DNA of 54,236 nt, from contig JAAXXD010000007.1 in NCBI GenBank assembly GCA_013334655.1, positions 1 to 54,236 on the forward strand, read 5' to 3'. This DNA comes from Chlorobaculum sp. GTDB taxonomy: Bacteria; Bacteroidota; Chlorobiia; Chlorobiales; Chlorobiaceae. A program made the position numbers and the translations under genes. This document shows positions 38,942 through 48,879 of this stretch, piece by piece. How positions within the stretch are numbered: the first letter of the stretch is position 1; each line of letters starts with the position of its first letter. Under the pieces are notes generated by a model that saw only the letters and a list, made by a program, of their open reading frames with translations, did not search any database and was not told the origin of the DNA.

Positions 38942-38991
38942 TCATCCTGATTGCTGCGAGGCTGCCCGGCAGTATGGCGGGTAGCCTTTTT
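38942..38991 (+). promoter_or_regulatory. Second copy of leader hairpin/terminator-like element, upstream of pstS2
   Basis: TCATCCTGATTGCTGCGAGGCTGCCCGGCAGTATGGCGGGTAGCC + TTTTT. Confidence 0.6.
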
Positions 38992-39062
38992 ATAACAGCA
39001 AATGTTTTGCCAGACCAGGTTTTTGTCAATCAATCGTATTCAATAACAAAGGAACTATAATC

Positions 39063-39884
39063 ATGAAAATGTTCAGAAAAATCATGTTCGGCGCGGCTCT
39101 CATGGGGCTTATGGCTGCCGGTGACGCTTCGGCGGCGGGCAACAGGCTCGTGCTCGACGGCTCGACCACCGTTGGCCCTATTGCCAAAGCTTTTGCCGCC
39201 TATTTCAAAAAAACGACCGGCGTTGACGTGACCGTCAGCGAGTCCGGCTCTGGTAACGGCGCAAAGAGCCTTATCAACAAAACCTGCGATATCGCCAACA
39301 TGTCCCGCGCCATGAAGGACAACGAAATGGCCGCCGCCAAATCGAAAGGCGTCAATCCGGTCGAGAACATCGTGGCTCTCGATGGTATGGCTATCATCGT
39401 CCATCCTGGCAACCGGGTCAACGGCCTCACCAGAAAGCAGATTCGCGACATCTACTCTGGCCAGGTGACCAACTGGAGCCAGGTTGGCGGCCCGAACGCT
39501 CCAATCGTGATGATTCAGCGCGAATCGAACAGCGGCACGCAGGACAGCTTCAAGGAACTCGTGATGGGCAAGGAGCTGCCGATCTCGAAGCGCGCGGAGA
39601 CGCAGGCCAGCAACGGCGCGGTCAAGAGCCGCGTGGCCTCGACGCCGACCGCGATCGGCTTCGTCGGTCATGGTTTTATCGACTCTTCGGTCAAGGCGCT
39701 CGATGTCGATGGCGTGGAGGCGAACGTGCAGACAATCAAGTCCGGCAAGTACCCGATCTCCCGCCCGCTCTTCATGTACACCAACGGCCAGCCGACCGGC
39801 ACGGTCAAACAGTTCATCGATCTGCCGAAGACTGAGGAAGGGCAGAAGATCATCAGCGAGGTTGGTTTCGTGAATCGCTACTGA
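39063..39884 (+). CDS. pstS: Phosphate ABC transporter substrate-binding protein PstS (copy 2)
   Basis: RLVLDGSTTVGPIAKAFAAYFKKTTGVDVTVSESGSGNGAKSLI...ESNSGTQDSFKELV. Confidence 0.95.
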   Translation: MKMFRKIMFGAALMGLMAAGDASAAGNRLVLDGSTTVGPIAKAFAAYFKKTTGVDVTVSESGSGNGAKSLINKTCDIANMSRAMKDNEMAAAKSKGVNPVENIVALDGMAIIVHPGNRVNGLTRKQIRDIYSGQVTNWSQVGGPNAPIVMIQRESNSGTQDSFKELVMGKELPISKRAETQASNGAVKSRVASTPTAIGFVGHGFIDSSVKALDVDGVEANVQTIKSGKYPISRPLFMYTNGQPTGTVKQFIDLPKTEEGQKIISEVGFVNRY

Positions 39885-39921
39885 TCCACTTTCCGGGATC
39901 GTATCGCTGAAAATATGTCAA

Positions 39922-39952
39922 AAGGCTGTTCCGGTCTCGCTGCCGGAACAGC
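39922..39952 (+). terminator. Hairpin after pstS2
   Basis: AAGGCTGTTCCGG TCTCGCTG CCGGAACAGCTT; U-tract weak. Confidence 0.5.
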
Positions 39953-40110
39953 TTCTCGGTTTCGATGGAAATGCTCAACCGGATTTTCTGACTTTCCTTT
40001 CCCCGCCTTTCGCCTGTCTGCCCGTGGCATCTGTGTAGTTTGTAAAAGTGAGGCCTCATTCGTTAACTTCAGGGCACATTGAACTACTGTAAACAATCAA
40101 GGAGAAACGA

Positions 40111-40932
40111 ATGAGAAAGTTGGCAACAATGCTCGTCGCATTGATGGTGATTATGACCACGGGCTGGGCAGGCAATGCCGGGGCGGCATCAAAGGCGATT
40201 GTAATCGACGGATCGACGACCGTCGGGCCGATTGCCAAATCGTTTGCCTCGTATTTCATGAAAAAATACAAGGTACCGGTAACCGTCAGCGAGTCGGGTT
40301 CGGGCAATGGCGCCAAAAGCCTCATCAACGGAAGCTGCGACATCGCCGACATGTCGCGCTCGATGAAGCCGCAGGAGATTGCAGCCGCAAAAGCGCGAAA
40401 GATCAATCCTGTCGCCAATGTCGTGGCGCTCGACGGCCTGGCCATGATCGTTCATCCCTCCAATCCCGTTCGCGCTCTTACCGAAGCGCAGATCGCCGAT
40501 ATTTTTTCGGGGCGCCTCAATAACTGGCGGCAGGTCGGCGGGCCGAACTTCCCCATCGTGGTGATCCAGCGCGAGTCGAACAGCGGTACGCAGGAGACCT
40601 TCAAAGAGCTGGTCATGAAGGGCCGCGCGGTGGTGAGCGGCGCGGAGACGCAGGCCAGCAACGGCGCAGTGAAGAACAGGGTTTCGCAGACACGCGGCGC
40701 AATCGGCTTCGTCGGTCTCGGCTATCTCGACGCTTCGGTCAAGAAGATCGCCGTCAACGGAGTGCTGCCTTCCGCCGCCACGGTCAAGAACAAAACCTAC
40801 AGGCTCTCTCGCGATCTCTACATGTACACCAACGGCAAACCCGCTGGTGTGGTCGGCACGTTCATCGATCTGCCGAATACCCCCGATGGCAAGCGTATCA
40901 TTCAGGAGCTTGGATTTGTGCCCAAATACTGA
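40111..40932 (+). CDS. pstS: Phosphate ABC transporter substrate-binding protein PstS (copy 3)
   Basis: AIVIDGSTTVGPIAKSFASYFMKKYKVPVTVSESGSGNGAKSLI. Confidence 0.95.
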   Translation: MRKLATMLVALMVIMTTGWAGNAGAASKAIVIDGSTTVGPIAKSFASYFMKKYKVPVTVSESGSGNGAKSLINGSCDIADMSRSMKPQEIAAAKARKINPVANVVALDGLAMIVHPSNPVRALTEAQIADIFSGRLNNWRQVGGPNFPIVVIQRESNSGTQETFKELVMKGRAVVSGAETQASNGAVKNRVSQTRGAIGFVGLGYLDASVKKIAVNGVLPSAATVKNKTYRLSRDLYMYTNGKPAGVVGTFIDLPNTPDGKRIIQELGFVPKY

Positions 40933-41197
40933 TAGGCAATCCTCTCAACCTTCATAAGCACGACATGGAATTTTGCATCCGCCGCTTTTGTTGATGGGTG
41001 CAAGATTCCTGTTCGTGATGCTCATGAGGGGGCGGAAGATCTTCGTTTGTTTCCAGAATTGTAACAATCAGATTTTTTTTTCTACACAGCAGCCTGTTAC
41101 ATTTCGGGCGTCTTGAGAGAAACACTTCCATTCGCGGTTTCCATGCCGGTTTGCAAGAAGGGTTTTTCAGCAGTACCAAACCATACAGTCAGACAGG

Positions 41198-42382
41198 ATG
41201 CAAAACAGCAACGGTATGATTGATGACGGAGCATCGAAGCAGGGCAGGTCATCCGTTTTCATCGTCAGTGCGCGAAAACGCAAGCTTCAGAAAATCTCGC
41301 AGAAAAGCGGTGAAGCAACCCTTTTTCTGATCGCTTCGTTTGTCGCCATCATCGTTCTCTTCATCTTCTGGTTCGTCGCCCGCGACGCCGTTCCTTTCTT
41401 CGACAGCTTGCACACCTTCAGGGAATTTTTCACCAGCAGTGAGTGGTATCCGGCGGACGATCCGCCCCGTTTCGGCGCTCTGGCCATCATCTATGGCAGC
41501 CTCATGATCACGGTCGGCTCCGCCTTGATCGCCGTGCCGATGGGTATTCTCGCCTCCATCTGTCTCTCCGACATTCTTCCGTTCAACGTGCGGCAGTATG
41601 TCAAGCCGGTCATCGAGATGCTCGCGGCCATTCCATCGGTCGCCTACGGCTTTTTCGCGCTCGTGGTGTTCGCGCCGCTCCTGCAGAACTCCGGCGGCCC
41701 GATTCTCATGTGGGCCTGGTGGCTCATCGCCACGCCGTTCCTGCTGCTCATGGTTATCGTGGCGTCGGAGCTTCTGACCACTTCGATTGCCAAAGGAGCG
41801 ATGAAGAAAACGGCTCATCTCGGCCTCATCCTCATTCTCGGCGCGCTCGCCTTGCTTCTGCTCTACTTCGTCGGCAATCATCTGCAAGGTTTGATGATCA
41901 TGAGCGGCACCAACGCGCTGAACGTCTCCATCATCCTGAGTTTCATGGCGCTGCCGACCATCGTCAGCGTCTCCGAGGACGCTTTGCAGGCCGTCGGGCG
42001 CGACCTCCGCGAGGGGAGCTACGCCCTTGGCGCGACGCGAGCCGAGACCATCATCAAAACCGTCCTTCCGGCGGCCAGCAGCGGCATTCTCGCCGCGGTC
42101 ATCCTTGGCATCATGCGCGCCCTTGGCGAGACGATGGTGGTCTGGATGGCTTCGGGCAACTCTTCGCACATTCCCGATCCGTGGTTCAACTACCTCGAAT
42201 CGGTGAGAACCCTGACGGCCACCATCGCCGGAGACATGGGCGAGGCCGACCAGGTGACCGGATCGGCGCGATTCCATGTGCTGTTCGCCATGGGCTTGAT
42301 TCTGCTCATCGTCAGCTTCGTGAGCAACCTCATCAGCGAGCGGATCGTCGTTCGCCAGCGCAAGGTTCTGTCGGGACAGTGA
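41198..42382 (+). CDS. pstC: Phosphate ABC transporter permease PstC
   Basis: GSLMITVGSALIAVPMGILASICLSDI...LAAIPSVAYGFFALVVFAPLL...LGATRAETIIKTVLPAASSGILAAVILGIMRALGETM. Confidence 0.94.
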   Translation: MQNSNGMIDDGASKQGRSSVFIVSARKRKLQKISQKSGEATLFLIASFVAIIVLFIFWFVARDAVPFFDSLHTFREFFTSSEWYPADDPPRFGALAIIYGSLMITVGSALIAVPMGILASICLSDILPFNVRQYVKPVIEMLAAIPSVAYGFFALVVFAPLLQNSGGPILMWAWWLIATPFLLLMVIVASELLTTSIAKGAMKKTAHLGLILILGALALLLLYFVGNHLQGLMIMSGTNALNVSIILSFMALPTIVSVSEDALQAVGRDLREGSYALGATRAETIIKTVLPAASSGILAAVILGIMRALGETMVVWMASGNSSHIPDPWFNYLESVRTLTATIAGDMGEADQVTGSARFHVLFAMGLILLIVSFVSNLISERIVVRQRKVLSGQ

Positions 42383-42410
42383 CGCCAATCCAATTCAACG
42401 TTGTAATCTT

Positions 42411-43757
42411 ATGAATCTCGGCACCAGAAAGCTTCTTGACCGCTCCTTTACCGCTCTTGGCATCGGTTCGATCGTGATCATGGGTCTGGCGTTGCTCGTC
42501 GTGCTCGCGCCCATCGTTTCGAAAGGCGTCGGAGCGCTCGTGTTCAGGGAGACGATAGAGCACAGAAAGCTGCTCTCCACGGAGTTTCATCGCGGCGACG
42601 GTCGTGAACTCGAAAAAGAGATCGCGCTTTCAAACGGCTATCGCCAGAAAGCTTTTGATATGCTTGCCGTTTTCGACCAGGAGCTTGAGCAGATGACTCC
42701 TGAGCGCCAGGAGCAGTACCGCGAGAGCTACGACCAGGTCAAGACCGCGCTTCGCGGCCTCCTTGGCCCGCTGCCGGGCGATACCGACCCGGAGCTTGCC
42801 CGGAACCGTTACGGCCAGACCCGCTGGGACAAGGCTGAAGAGAAGCTCCGCGAGCTGCTCTATGAACAGAAATGGGACTACTCCAATCCCGACGTGATCG
42901 CCAAGCCCTACGATGTCAGTCGCGCGCCCGGATTTGCGGGCACCTCGCTGGTGAGGCTTTTTCCCTATGTCGAACAGAATCTCGACAAGATGCTGTTGCC
43001 CGAGTGGACCTTTTACTGGGGCTTCATTACCGACAGCTCCATTGACGCACACTTTTTCGGCGGCATCTGGCCTGAAATCCAGGGCACCCTTTTTCTGGCC
43101 ATCGGCGCGATGCTCTTCGCTTTTCCGCTTGGCGTGATCGCGGCGGTCTACTTCACCGAGTACGCCCGTGACGGCTTCCTGACCAGCATGTTGCGCAGCG
43201 CCAACAGCACGCTTGCCGGCGTGCCGAGCATCGTCTTCGGCCTGTTCGGCCTCGCCTTTTTCATCAACACGCTGCATGTGTCGGAATCGAAAAGCGTGCT
43301 GGCCGGTTCGCTGACTCTCGCCATCATGATTCTGCCGACCATCATCCGCGCCTCCGAAGAGGCTATTCTCTCCGTGCCGAAGACCTACAAGGAGGCCTCG
43401 CTCGGTCTCGGCTCGACCAAATGGAACACCATCATGACGGTGATTCTGCCGGCGGCGTTGCCGGGCATTCTGACCGGCGGCGTCATCAGCCTCGGCAGAG
43501 CGGCGGGCGAGACCGCGCCGATCATCTTCACGGCGGCGGTCAGCGTCGGCACAGCCATCGGGCTTGGCGACGTCTTGTCATCACCGACGCCCGCGCTTTC
43601 ATGGAACATCTACAATCTCGCGAGCGAGCACGAAGCCGCCGCGCAGATTCGCCACGTGCAGTACGGAATGGTGCTGGCGCTCGTGACGGTGGTGCTGCTG
43701 CTCAATCTGTCCGCCGTGATCCTCCGGGCGCGCATATCAAAAAAACTTAAAGGGTGA
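42411..43757 (+). CDS. pstA: Phosphate ABC transporter permease PstA, with large loop insert
   Basis: [37 protein letters not shown]...[17 protein letters not shown]...[43 protein letters not shown]. Confidence 0.93.
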   Translation: MNLGTRKLLDRSFTALGIGSIVIMGLALLVVLAPIVSKGVGALVFRETIEHRKLLSTEFHRGDGRELEKEIALSNGYRQKAFDMLAVFDQELEQMTPERQEQYRESYDQVKTALRGLLGPLPGDTDPELARNRYGQTRWDKAEEKLRELLYEQKWDYSNPDVIAKPYDVSRAPGFAGTSLVRLFPYVEQNLDKMLLPEWTFYWGFITDSSIDAHFFGGIWPEIQGTLFLAIGAMLFAFPLGVIAAVYFTEYARDGFLTSMLRSANSTLAGVPSIVFGLFGLAFFINTLHVSESKSVLAGSLTLAIMILPTIIRASEEAILSVPKTYKEASLGLGSTKWNTIMTVILPAALPGILTGGVISLGRAAGETAPIIFTAAVSVGTAIGLGDVLSSPTPALSWNIYNLASEHEAAAQIRHVQYGMVLALVTVVLLLNLSAVILRARISKKLKG

Positions 43758-44617
43758 GACCCATGCCAATGACTCTTGAAGCCACAGAACCCAAAAAGAG
43801 CAAAGATTCATCCGTGCGGGATATCTATCTGCCACCGGAGCGCAAGAAGGTTTCCGGCGGCGGCGTGCCTCACGTATCGGCCAAGAACTTCTCGATCTAC
43901 TACGGCGAGTTCGAAGCGGTCAAGAAGGTGAGCGCCGACATCATGTCGAAATACGTCACGGCCATCATCGGCCCGAGCGGCTGCGGCAAGAGCACCTTCC
44001 TCCGTTCGATCAACCGGATGAACGATCTCATTCCGAACTGTCACACGACCGGCGCGCTGATGTTTGATGGCGAGGATGTTTATGGTAAATTCACCGACGA
44101 AGTGCTCCTGCGCAAGAAGATCGGCATGGTGTTCCAGAAACCGAATCCCTTTCCGAAATCGATCTTCGACAACATCGCCTACGGGCCGCGTCTGCATGGC
44201 ATCAAGGACAGAAAGACGCTTGAAGGGATCGTCGAAAAGAGCCTTCGCAAGGCGGCGCTTTGGGACGAGGTGTGCGACCGGCTCGACAAGAACGCTCTCG
44301 GCCTCTCTGGCGGCCAGCAGCAGCGCCTGTGCGTCGCCCGCACGCTCGCCGTCGAGCCGGAGATTCTGCTGCTCGACGAGCCGACCTCGGCTCTCGACCC
44401 GAAGGCCACGGCCAAGATCGAGGATCTCATTCAGGAATTGCGCGGCAGTTACACCATTATGATCGTGACGCACAACATGCAGCAGGCTTCGAGGGTGTCG
44501 GACTACACCATGTTCTTCTACGAAGGGGTGCTCATCGAACACGCGCCGACCGCGCAGCTCTTCACCAGGCCGAAAGACCAGATGACCGAGGATTACATAA
44601 CCGGAAGATTCAGCTAA
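43754..44617 (+). CDS. pstB: Phosphate ABC transporter ATP-binding protein PstB
   Basis: [25 protein letters not shown]...[33 protein letters not shown]. Confidence 0.96.
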   Translation: MRPMPMTLEATEPKKSKDSSVRDIYLPPERKKVSGGGVPHVSAKNFSIYYGEFEAVKKVSADIMSKYVTAIIGPSGCGKSTFLRSINRMNDLIPNCHTTGALMFDGEDVYGKFTDEVLLRKKIGMVFQKPNPFPKSIFDNIAYGPRLHGIKDRKTLEGIVEKSLRKAALWDEVCDRLDKNALGLSGGQQQRLCVARTLAVEPEILLLDEPTSALDPKATAKIEDLIQELRGSYTIMIVTHNMQQASRVSDYTMFFYEGVLIEHAPTAQLFTRPKDQMTEDYITGRFS

Positions 44618-44635
44618 CGTAACTTTTTCACCGTC

Positions 44636-45322
44636 ATGTCGGAAAGACCCGTACACGAGCACCTCAAGGAACTTTCGGATGTCCTTGTCCAGCTTTCGGA
44701 CAAGGTGTTGCAGAACTTCAACGACTCCCTGCAGGCTGTAACCACGCAGGATTCACAGCTTGCCCGCAGGATCAGGATGGTCGATGACGAGATCGATCTG
44801 ATAGAGGTGCGTCTCGAAGAGCAGTGTCTGGCGTTTCTGGCCCTTCAGCAGCCGGTGGCCCGTGACCTGAGAACCGTCGTGACCATCGTCAAGATCAACG
44901 ACGACCTCGAACGCATCGGTGATCTTGCCGTTCACATCATCGAGCGTATGCCCGAACTCGGCAGGGATGTCATGGAGAAGTACGGTTTCGAGAAAATGGG
45001 CGGCGTTTCAGCCAGCATGGTCAGAAAAGCCATCGAAGCCTTTGTTTCGAGGGATAAACCGCTTGCCATACAGGTGTGCGACAGTGATGAAGAGGTCGAT
45101 ACCATGCACCGAATCGTGTTCAAAAAGGTTGCCGATGCCATGAAAGCCTGCAACACTGACACCGAGCAGTTGCTTGCCGTCCTGAGCGTCTCGCGCTACA
45201 TCGAACGCATGGCCGACCACGCCACCCGCATCGCCCGCGAAGTTGTCTATCTCGTCACCGGCGAAATCGTCCGCCACAACGAAGACACCTTCGAAAAACT
45301 GATCCAGTCGCTCAAGGACTGA
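44636..45322 (+). CDS. phoU: Phosphate signalling protein PhoU
   Basis: Directly downstream of pstB; VARDLRTVVTIVKINDDLERIGDLAVHIIE and YIERMADHATRIAREVVYLVTGEIVRH motifs. Confidence 0.95.
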   Translation: MSERPVHEHLKELSDVLVQLSDKVLQNFNDSLQAVTTQDSQLARRIRMVDDEIDLIEVRLEEQCLAFLALQQPVARDLRTVVTIVKINDDLERIGDLAVHIIERMPELGRDVMEKYGFEKMGGVSASMVRKAIEAFVSRDKPLAIQVCDSDEEVDTMHRIVFKKVADAMKACNTDTEQLLAVLSVSRYIERMADHATRIAREVVYLVTGEIVRHNEDTFEKLIQSLKD

Positions 45323-45362
45323 ACGCTATAAAATCTGCCGCCATCGCGGCTTACGATAATTA

Positions 45363-45404
45363 ATCCCGCCATCGGCATGTGTGCTCCGGTGGCGGGATTT
45401 TTTT
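45363..45404 (+). terminator. Rho-independent terminator after phoU
   Basis: ATCCCGCCA ... TGGCGGGATTTTTTT. Confidence 0.85.
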
Positions 45405-45496
45405 GTGGTGGTGGGGAGGTAGCTGAATTTGTGCGTACTGGAATAAACGTAATGCTGCGTATATTGTAGTTGCACAAAATTTGGAGGTGCCAAGCA

Positions 45497-45619
45497 ATGA
45501 GTGAGATTCTTGATATTGCCCACGAGATGGCGCAGGACTTGTTCAACGTCGGAGCAATGGACGACGTGACGATGTTCAAAGTTGAAGAGCTTTGTTATGG
45601 AGGAAATGAAGATGATTGA
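45497..45619 (+). pseudogene. N-terminal remnant of an HTH antitoxin (HigA-like)
   Basis: Manual translation MSEILDIAHEMAQDLFNVGAMDDVTMFKVEELCYGGNEDD*; resembles antitoxin starts of the type ...GVMDKITMREFDALCLP. Confidence 0.55.
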
Positions 45620-45688
45620 AACGCTTTGTTCGTGAGATTTTTGATCTAATAAATCTGTATGATTTATAATTTTATATAAAAAATCAAG

Positions 45689-46462
45689 ATGTCTTTAACG
45701 GATAAAACTCGGAAGTTATTGTGGGGAAAGTCGGGTAATCGTTGTATGATTTGCAAGAATGAACTTAGTGTCGATGCAACACTAAAGGACGCTGATTCTA
45801 TAATAGGAGATGAATGCCATATTATATCGGCAAGAAAAAATGGACCTCGTTACGATTCCTCCTACGAAAATGAGAAAATAGACTCGTTTGAGAACTTGAT
45901 GCTTCTTTGTCGGGTGCACCATAAAATGGTAGATGACCAAGCGGCCACTTATACGGTCGAAATTTTACAACAAATGAAGACCAATCATGAAGCATGGGTT
46001 TCTCAACGTCTTGCCAAAGAACAGAAAATTCAACCAGTTAGGTGCCGAAGAGTTAAAGAAAATATTCCACCAGTTCTCTTTAGGTTAAATACAGGAAAAG
46101 AAATTCTCGATGTTGTTCGCAACGCTATGGCGTATTCATTTGAACACGATGAGCTTTCCTCAACCGATGAAGTAGACCTTATTGCCAGTTTTCTTCAAAA
46201 TGCACAAGATTGGGGTGAGATTAGAGATGATTTAGAAATTGGGATGCGCGTTCAAAAGGAATACGAACTTACGCAGGCACTTCAAGAATTGGAACAAGCA
46301 GGCTTTTTTGTATTTGGCGGTCGTGAAGTACAGTCGCTTGAGGGAGGCTTTCAGTCACATCCGACCGCTTGGCCTGTTGCAATTTTAAGGGTTCTTAGAA
46401 AAGAGAACAAAGAAATCAATTATGTTAATCTTGATGAGAGCACAAATATTAACTCTCAATAA
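45689..46462 (+). CDS. HNH endonuclease with uncharacterised C-terminal region
   Basis: LLWGKSGNRCMICKNELS...GDECHIISARKNGPRYD...FENLMLLCRVHHKMVDD. Confidence 0.85.
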   Translation: MSLTDKTRKLLWGKSGNRCMICKNELSVDATLKDADSIIGDECHIISARKNGPRYDSSYENEKIDSFENLMLLCRVHHKMVDDQAATYTVEILQQMKTNHEAWVSQRLAKEQKIQPVRCRRVKENIPPVLFRLNTGKEILDVVRNAMAYSFEHDELSSTDEVDLIASFLQNAQDWGEIRDDLEIGMRVQKEYELTQALQELEQAGFFVFGGREVQSLEGGFQSHPTAWPVAILRVLRKENKEINYVNLDESTNINSQ

Positions 46463-46543
46463 TCAGTTGGCGAGGCCGTCCAGTTTATTGCTGTGCTTTC
46501 CCGATTTTTCTCTCCGTAATCCCACCTGAAGCGGGTGGTAAAC

Positions 46544-46672
46544 TTAATCGTCCGCATTCAAATCTTCGAGCAGATTTTTCACGGAGGCTGTTGTTTCGAG
46601 CTTGCTGCATCGCGCGGATTTGATCGCTTCGATTGTTTCGGTATTTGGAACGAGCGGCTCGAACGGTAGCGC
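46544..46672 (-). pseudogene. C-terminal remnant of a RelB/DinJ-like antitoxin
   Basis: Minus-strand ALPFEPLVPNTETIEAIKSARCSKLETTASVKNLLEDLNADD* resembles the (LPFE)PL.PN.ETIEAM.AAR...SV..LL.DLNA.D antitoxin tail; no N-terminal half found. Confidence 0.65.
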
Positions 46673-46936
46673 CTTTTCTGTGCTGTATAAGAATATGTAG
46701 CGAAAAACACAAGTATATATATCAGAATTTTATAAGAAAGTCGAAAAATCTGCTTACTTTAAATAGGTCATATAGCGTTTGCATACTGTGGTGAGATTTT
46801 TCTTTCTTATATGAAATCTGTCGTTTCTGATTCAGGCGTTATTGCTTTTTGATTCTTGATCTTAATCGGTCTTAAAAATAGTGTAGAGCAGTATTTTTGG
46901 CGATGTAATATCAACCAAAGGCACAGGAAGGGGAAA

Positions 46937-47563
46937 ATGAAAAAACAAATTCTGTCAGCGCTTGCTGTGGCTGCAAGCTTACTTGGAAACGCTGTCACTG
47001 CCAATGCCGTCGTACTTACATTCGAGGGCTTGGCTGACCAGCAAGCAGTAGAAAATTATTATAACGGCGGCGCTGGTGGCAGCTATGGTATCTCTTTTTC
47101 CAATGCGTATGCTGGAGTTGAGGGTGGTAGTGGTGGCTTTAATGCTTTTAGTGGAGAACCCTCCCCGTTCACTGCTATGGCATTTGCTAATCCATCAACA
47201 CTTCAGTGGAATTCCGGGAAGATGAATGTATCGGGTGGGTTTGATACGCAACTCTCGTTTTACTACTCATCTCCGCTGGTAGCTGGAATTGTAACGGTGT
47301 ATGATGGTCTGAATGGCGTCGGCACGGTTCTTTACACAGGCGTGCTGGCTCCGACTGCCTCATATAATGTGTTCAATTATAAAGAGATCAGTTTCAGCGG
47401 AACAGCACATTCAGTTGCATTCAGCGGCGCGACCAATTATCCAGTCGCTTACGATAACATCACGATCAATGCGGTTCCAGAACCGTCAACCGCTCTTCTT
47501 TTCGGGACAGGTATCCTGACGCTTGGCTGGTATGGCAGGAAACGTAAAGTGATAACATCTTGA
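46937..47563 (+). CDS. PEP-CTERM sorting-domain protein
   Basis: Signal peptide MKKQILSALAVAASLLGNAVTANA and C-terminal VPEPSTALLFGTGILTLGWYGRKRK; ATG 46937 preferred over track start 46856. Confidence 0.9.
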   Translation: MKKQILSALAVAASLLGNAVTANAVVLTFEGLADQQAVENYYNGGAGGSYGISFSNAYAGVEGGSGGFNAFSGEPSPFTAMAFANPSTLQWNSGKMNVSGGFDTQLSFYYSSPLVAGIVTVYDGLNGVGTVLYTGVLAPTASYNVFNYKEISFSGTAHSVAFSGATNYPVAYDNITINAVPEPSTALLFGTGILTLGWYGRKRKVITS

Positions 47564-47694
47564 AACACCGCTCTGTATCTCGAAGTTATTTCCCCGCGAT
47601 TGGCAGTGGAAATTTATTTTATCGAAGATGCTTGACGCTATTGAACCGGCCAGCATACATCACGGCCTTTTCAAGCCCATTGAATCAAACAAAA

Positions 47695-47730
47695 AGAGGC
47701 TGTCCCGTCATTGATTGCGAGACAGCCTCT
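47695..47730. terminator. Hairpin between convergent PEP-CTERM genes, possible bidirectional terminator
   Basis: AGAGGCTGTC...GACAGCCTCT, with an A-tract on the left and TTGT on the right. Confidence 0.6.
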
Positions 47731-47770
47731 TGTCAAATGATGACATAGCGGTGGGCAAAGCAAATCCGTT

Positions 47771-48442
47771 TTACGCTACATCGCTCGATTTTCGGCGTTT
47801 TATATAGCCCATGCCAAGCCCACCAAGGCCCATGAGCACAACGCTTGCCGGTTCAGGAACGGCAGCCGCATTATACAGCACCGATACCTGGTCTATATGA
47901 TCTCCCATAGTGTCGCCGTCAATGCCGTTGAACGACAATGTCAACGTTTCTCCGGCCTTGACCGGCAGATTCGTGTAGGAAATGGGCACCCAGTTTAAAT
48001 CGCCCACGCCGGGAGTATAATTATAGCTGCCAGAAACAATCGTACCTGAAGACGATCCTGTTAAAGAATATTGTACTCCTGAACCCGATCTGTGCCAATA
48101 GTCAAAACTGAAATCAACCGTGCCATTTGATCCGGTAACGGTCATGATCTGCGTCGTTACCTCTGCGGGAGAGTAATAGGTCAATTCATAATGCTGTCCC
48201 GTGGGAAGACCATCGCTGCCATTTACAGGAGAAGAAGAATAGCCTTGAACCCAAAATTCAAGAATATCGGCAGTGCTCGACCATCCCGGAACCAATGCAT
48301 TCGAGTACGTTGTCCAGCCACCATCAAAATGAGGACTTTCAAATTCGCCATTAATAACAAGTTCTACCGGAGCCGCAACAGCGGACGGGGAACTTCCCAT
48401 CATCAGCAGTGAGACTAATGCAATCAAACGGCTTTTTTTCAT
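47771..48442 (-). CDS. PEP-CTERM sorting-domain protein
   Basis: Signal peptide and C-terminal VPEPASVVLMGLGGLGMGYIKRRK; NGEFESP...GWSS style secreted carbohydrate-binding-like domain. Confidence 0.9.
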   Translation of the reverse strand: MKKSRLIALVSLLMMGSSPSAVAAPVELVINGEFESPHFDGGWTTYSNALVPGWSSTADILEFWVQGYSSSPVNGSDGLPTGQHYELTYYSPAEVTTQIMTVTGSNGTVDFSFDYWHRSGSGVQYSLTGSSSGTIVSGSYNYTPGVGDLNWVPISYTNLPVKAGETLTLSFNGIDGDTMGDHIDQVSVLYNAAAVPEPASVVLMGLGGLGMGYIKRRKSSDVA

Positions 48443-48879
48443 CGCTAATACTCCTGATTTGTTTGGTTACTTCTTGCATTCAAACCATTACCAACAAACA
48501 GCATCCGATGGCTTCTGAAGTGAGTGGCTTCACCTTGGAGTGCTGTCTTTAGAGTAAATGAGGGTAAAAATGACAGTATACTAATAGTGTGAAATAAGGC
48601 GACTAAGGCATATATAATATATGTATTATATGGGATTCTCGCAACACAGGAAGACAGTTGTGGAGCTTCAGGAGAGCAATCCGGGCGGATGAGTGGCGCA
48701 AGGTGCCGGTCACTGCATCTCCGAATCTCGGCGTTCACAAAAGAGCCTGGCTTTTTTTCGATATGCAGCTTGCCTGAACCCCTCCGGTAACGTAAATTAG
48801 GGCCTGTTCAAGCCGCCTGCTCCATTGACGTATTTCTGGCGGCAAAGCCTCTTCCAACTTCAGCAACGAGCTTCATACT

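Noticed and set aside
41249-42388. 379-aa minus-strand ORF
   Set aside because: Antisense to pstC, His/Asp/Glu-rich shadow composition.
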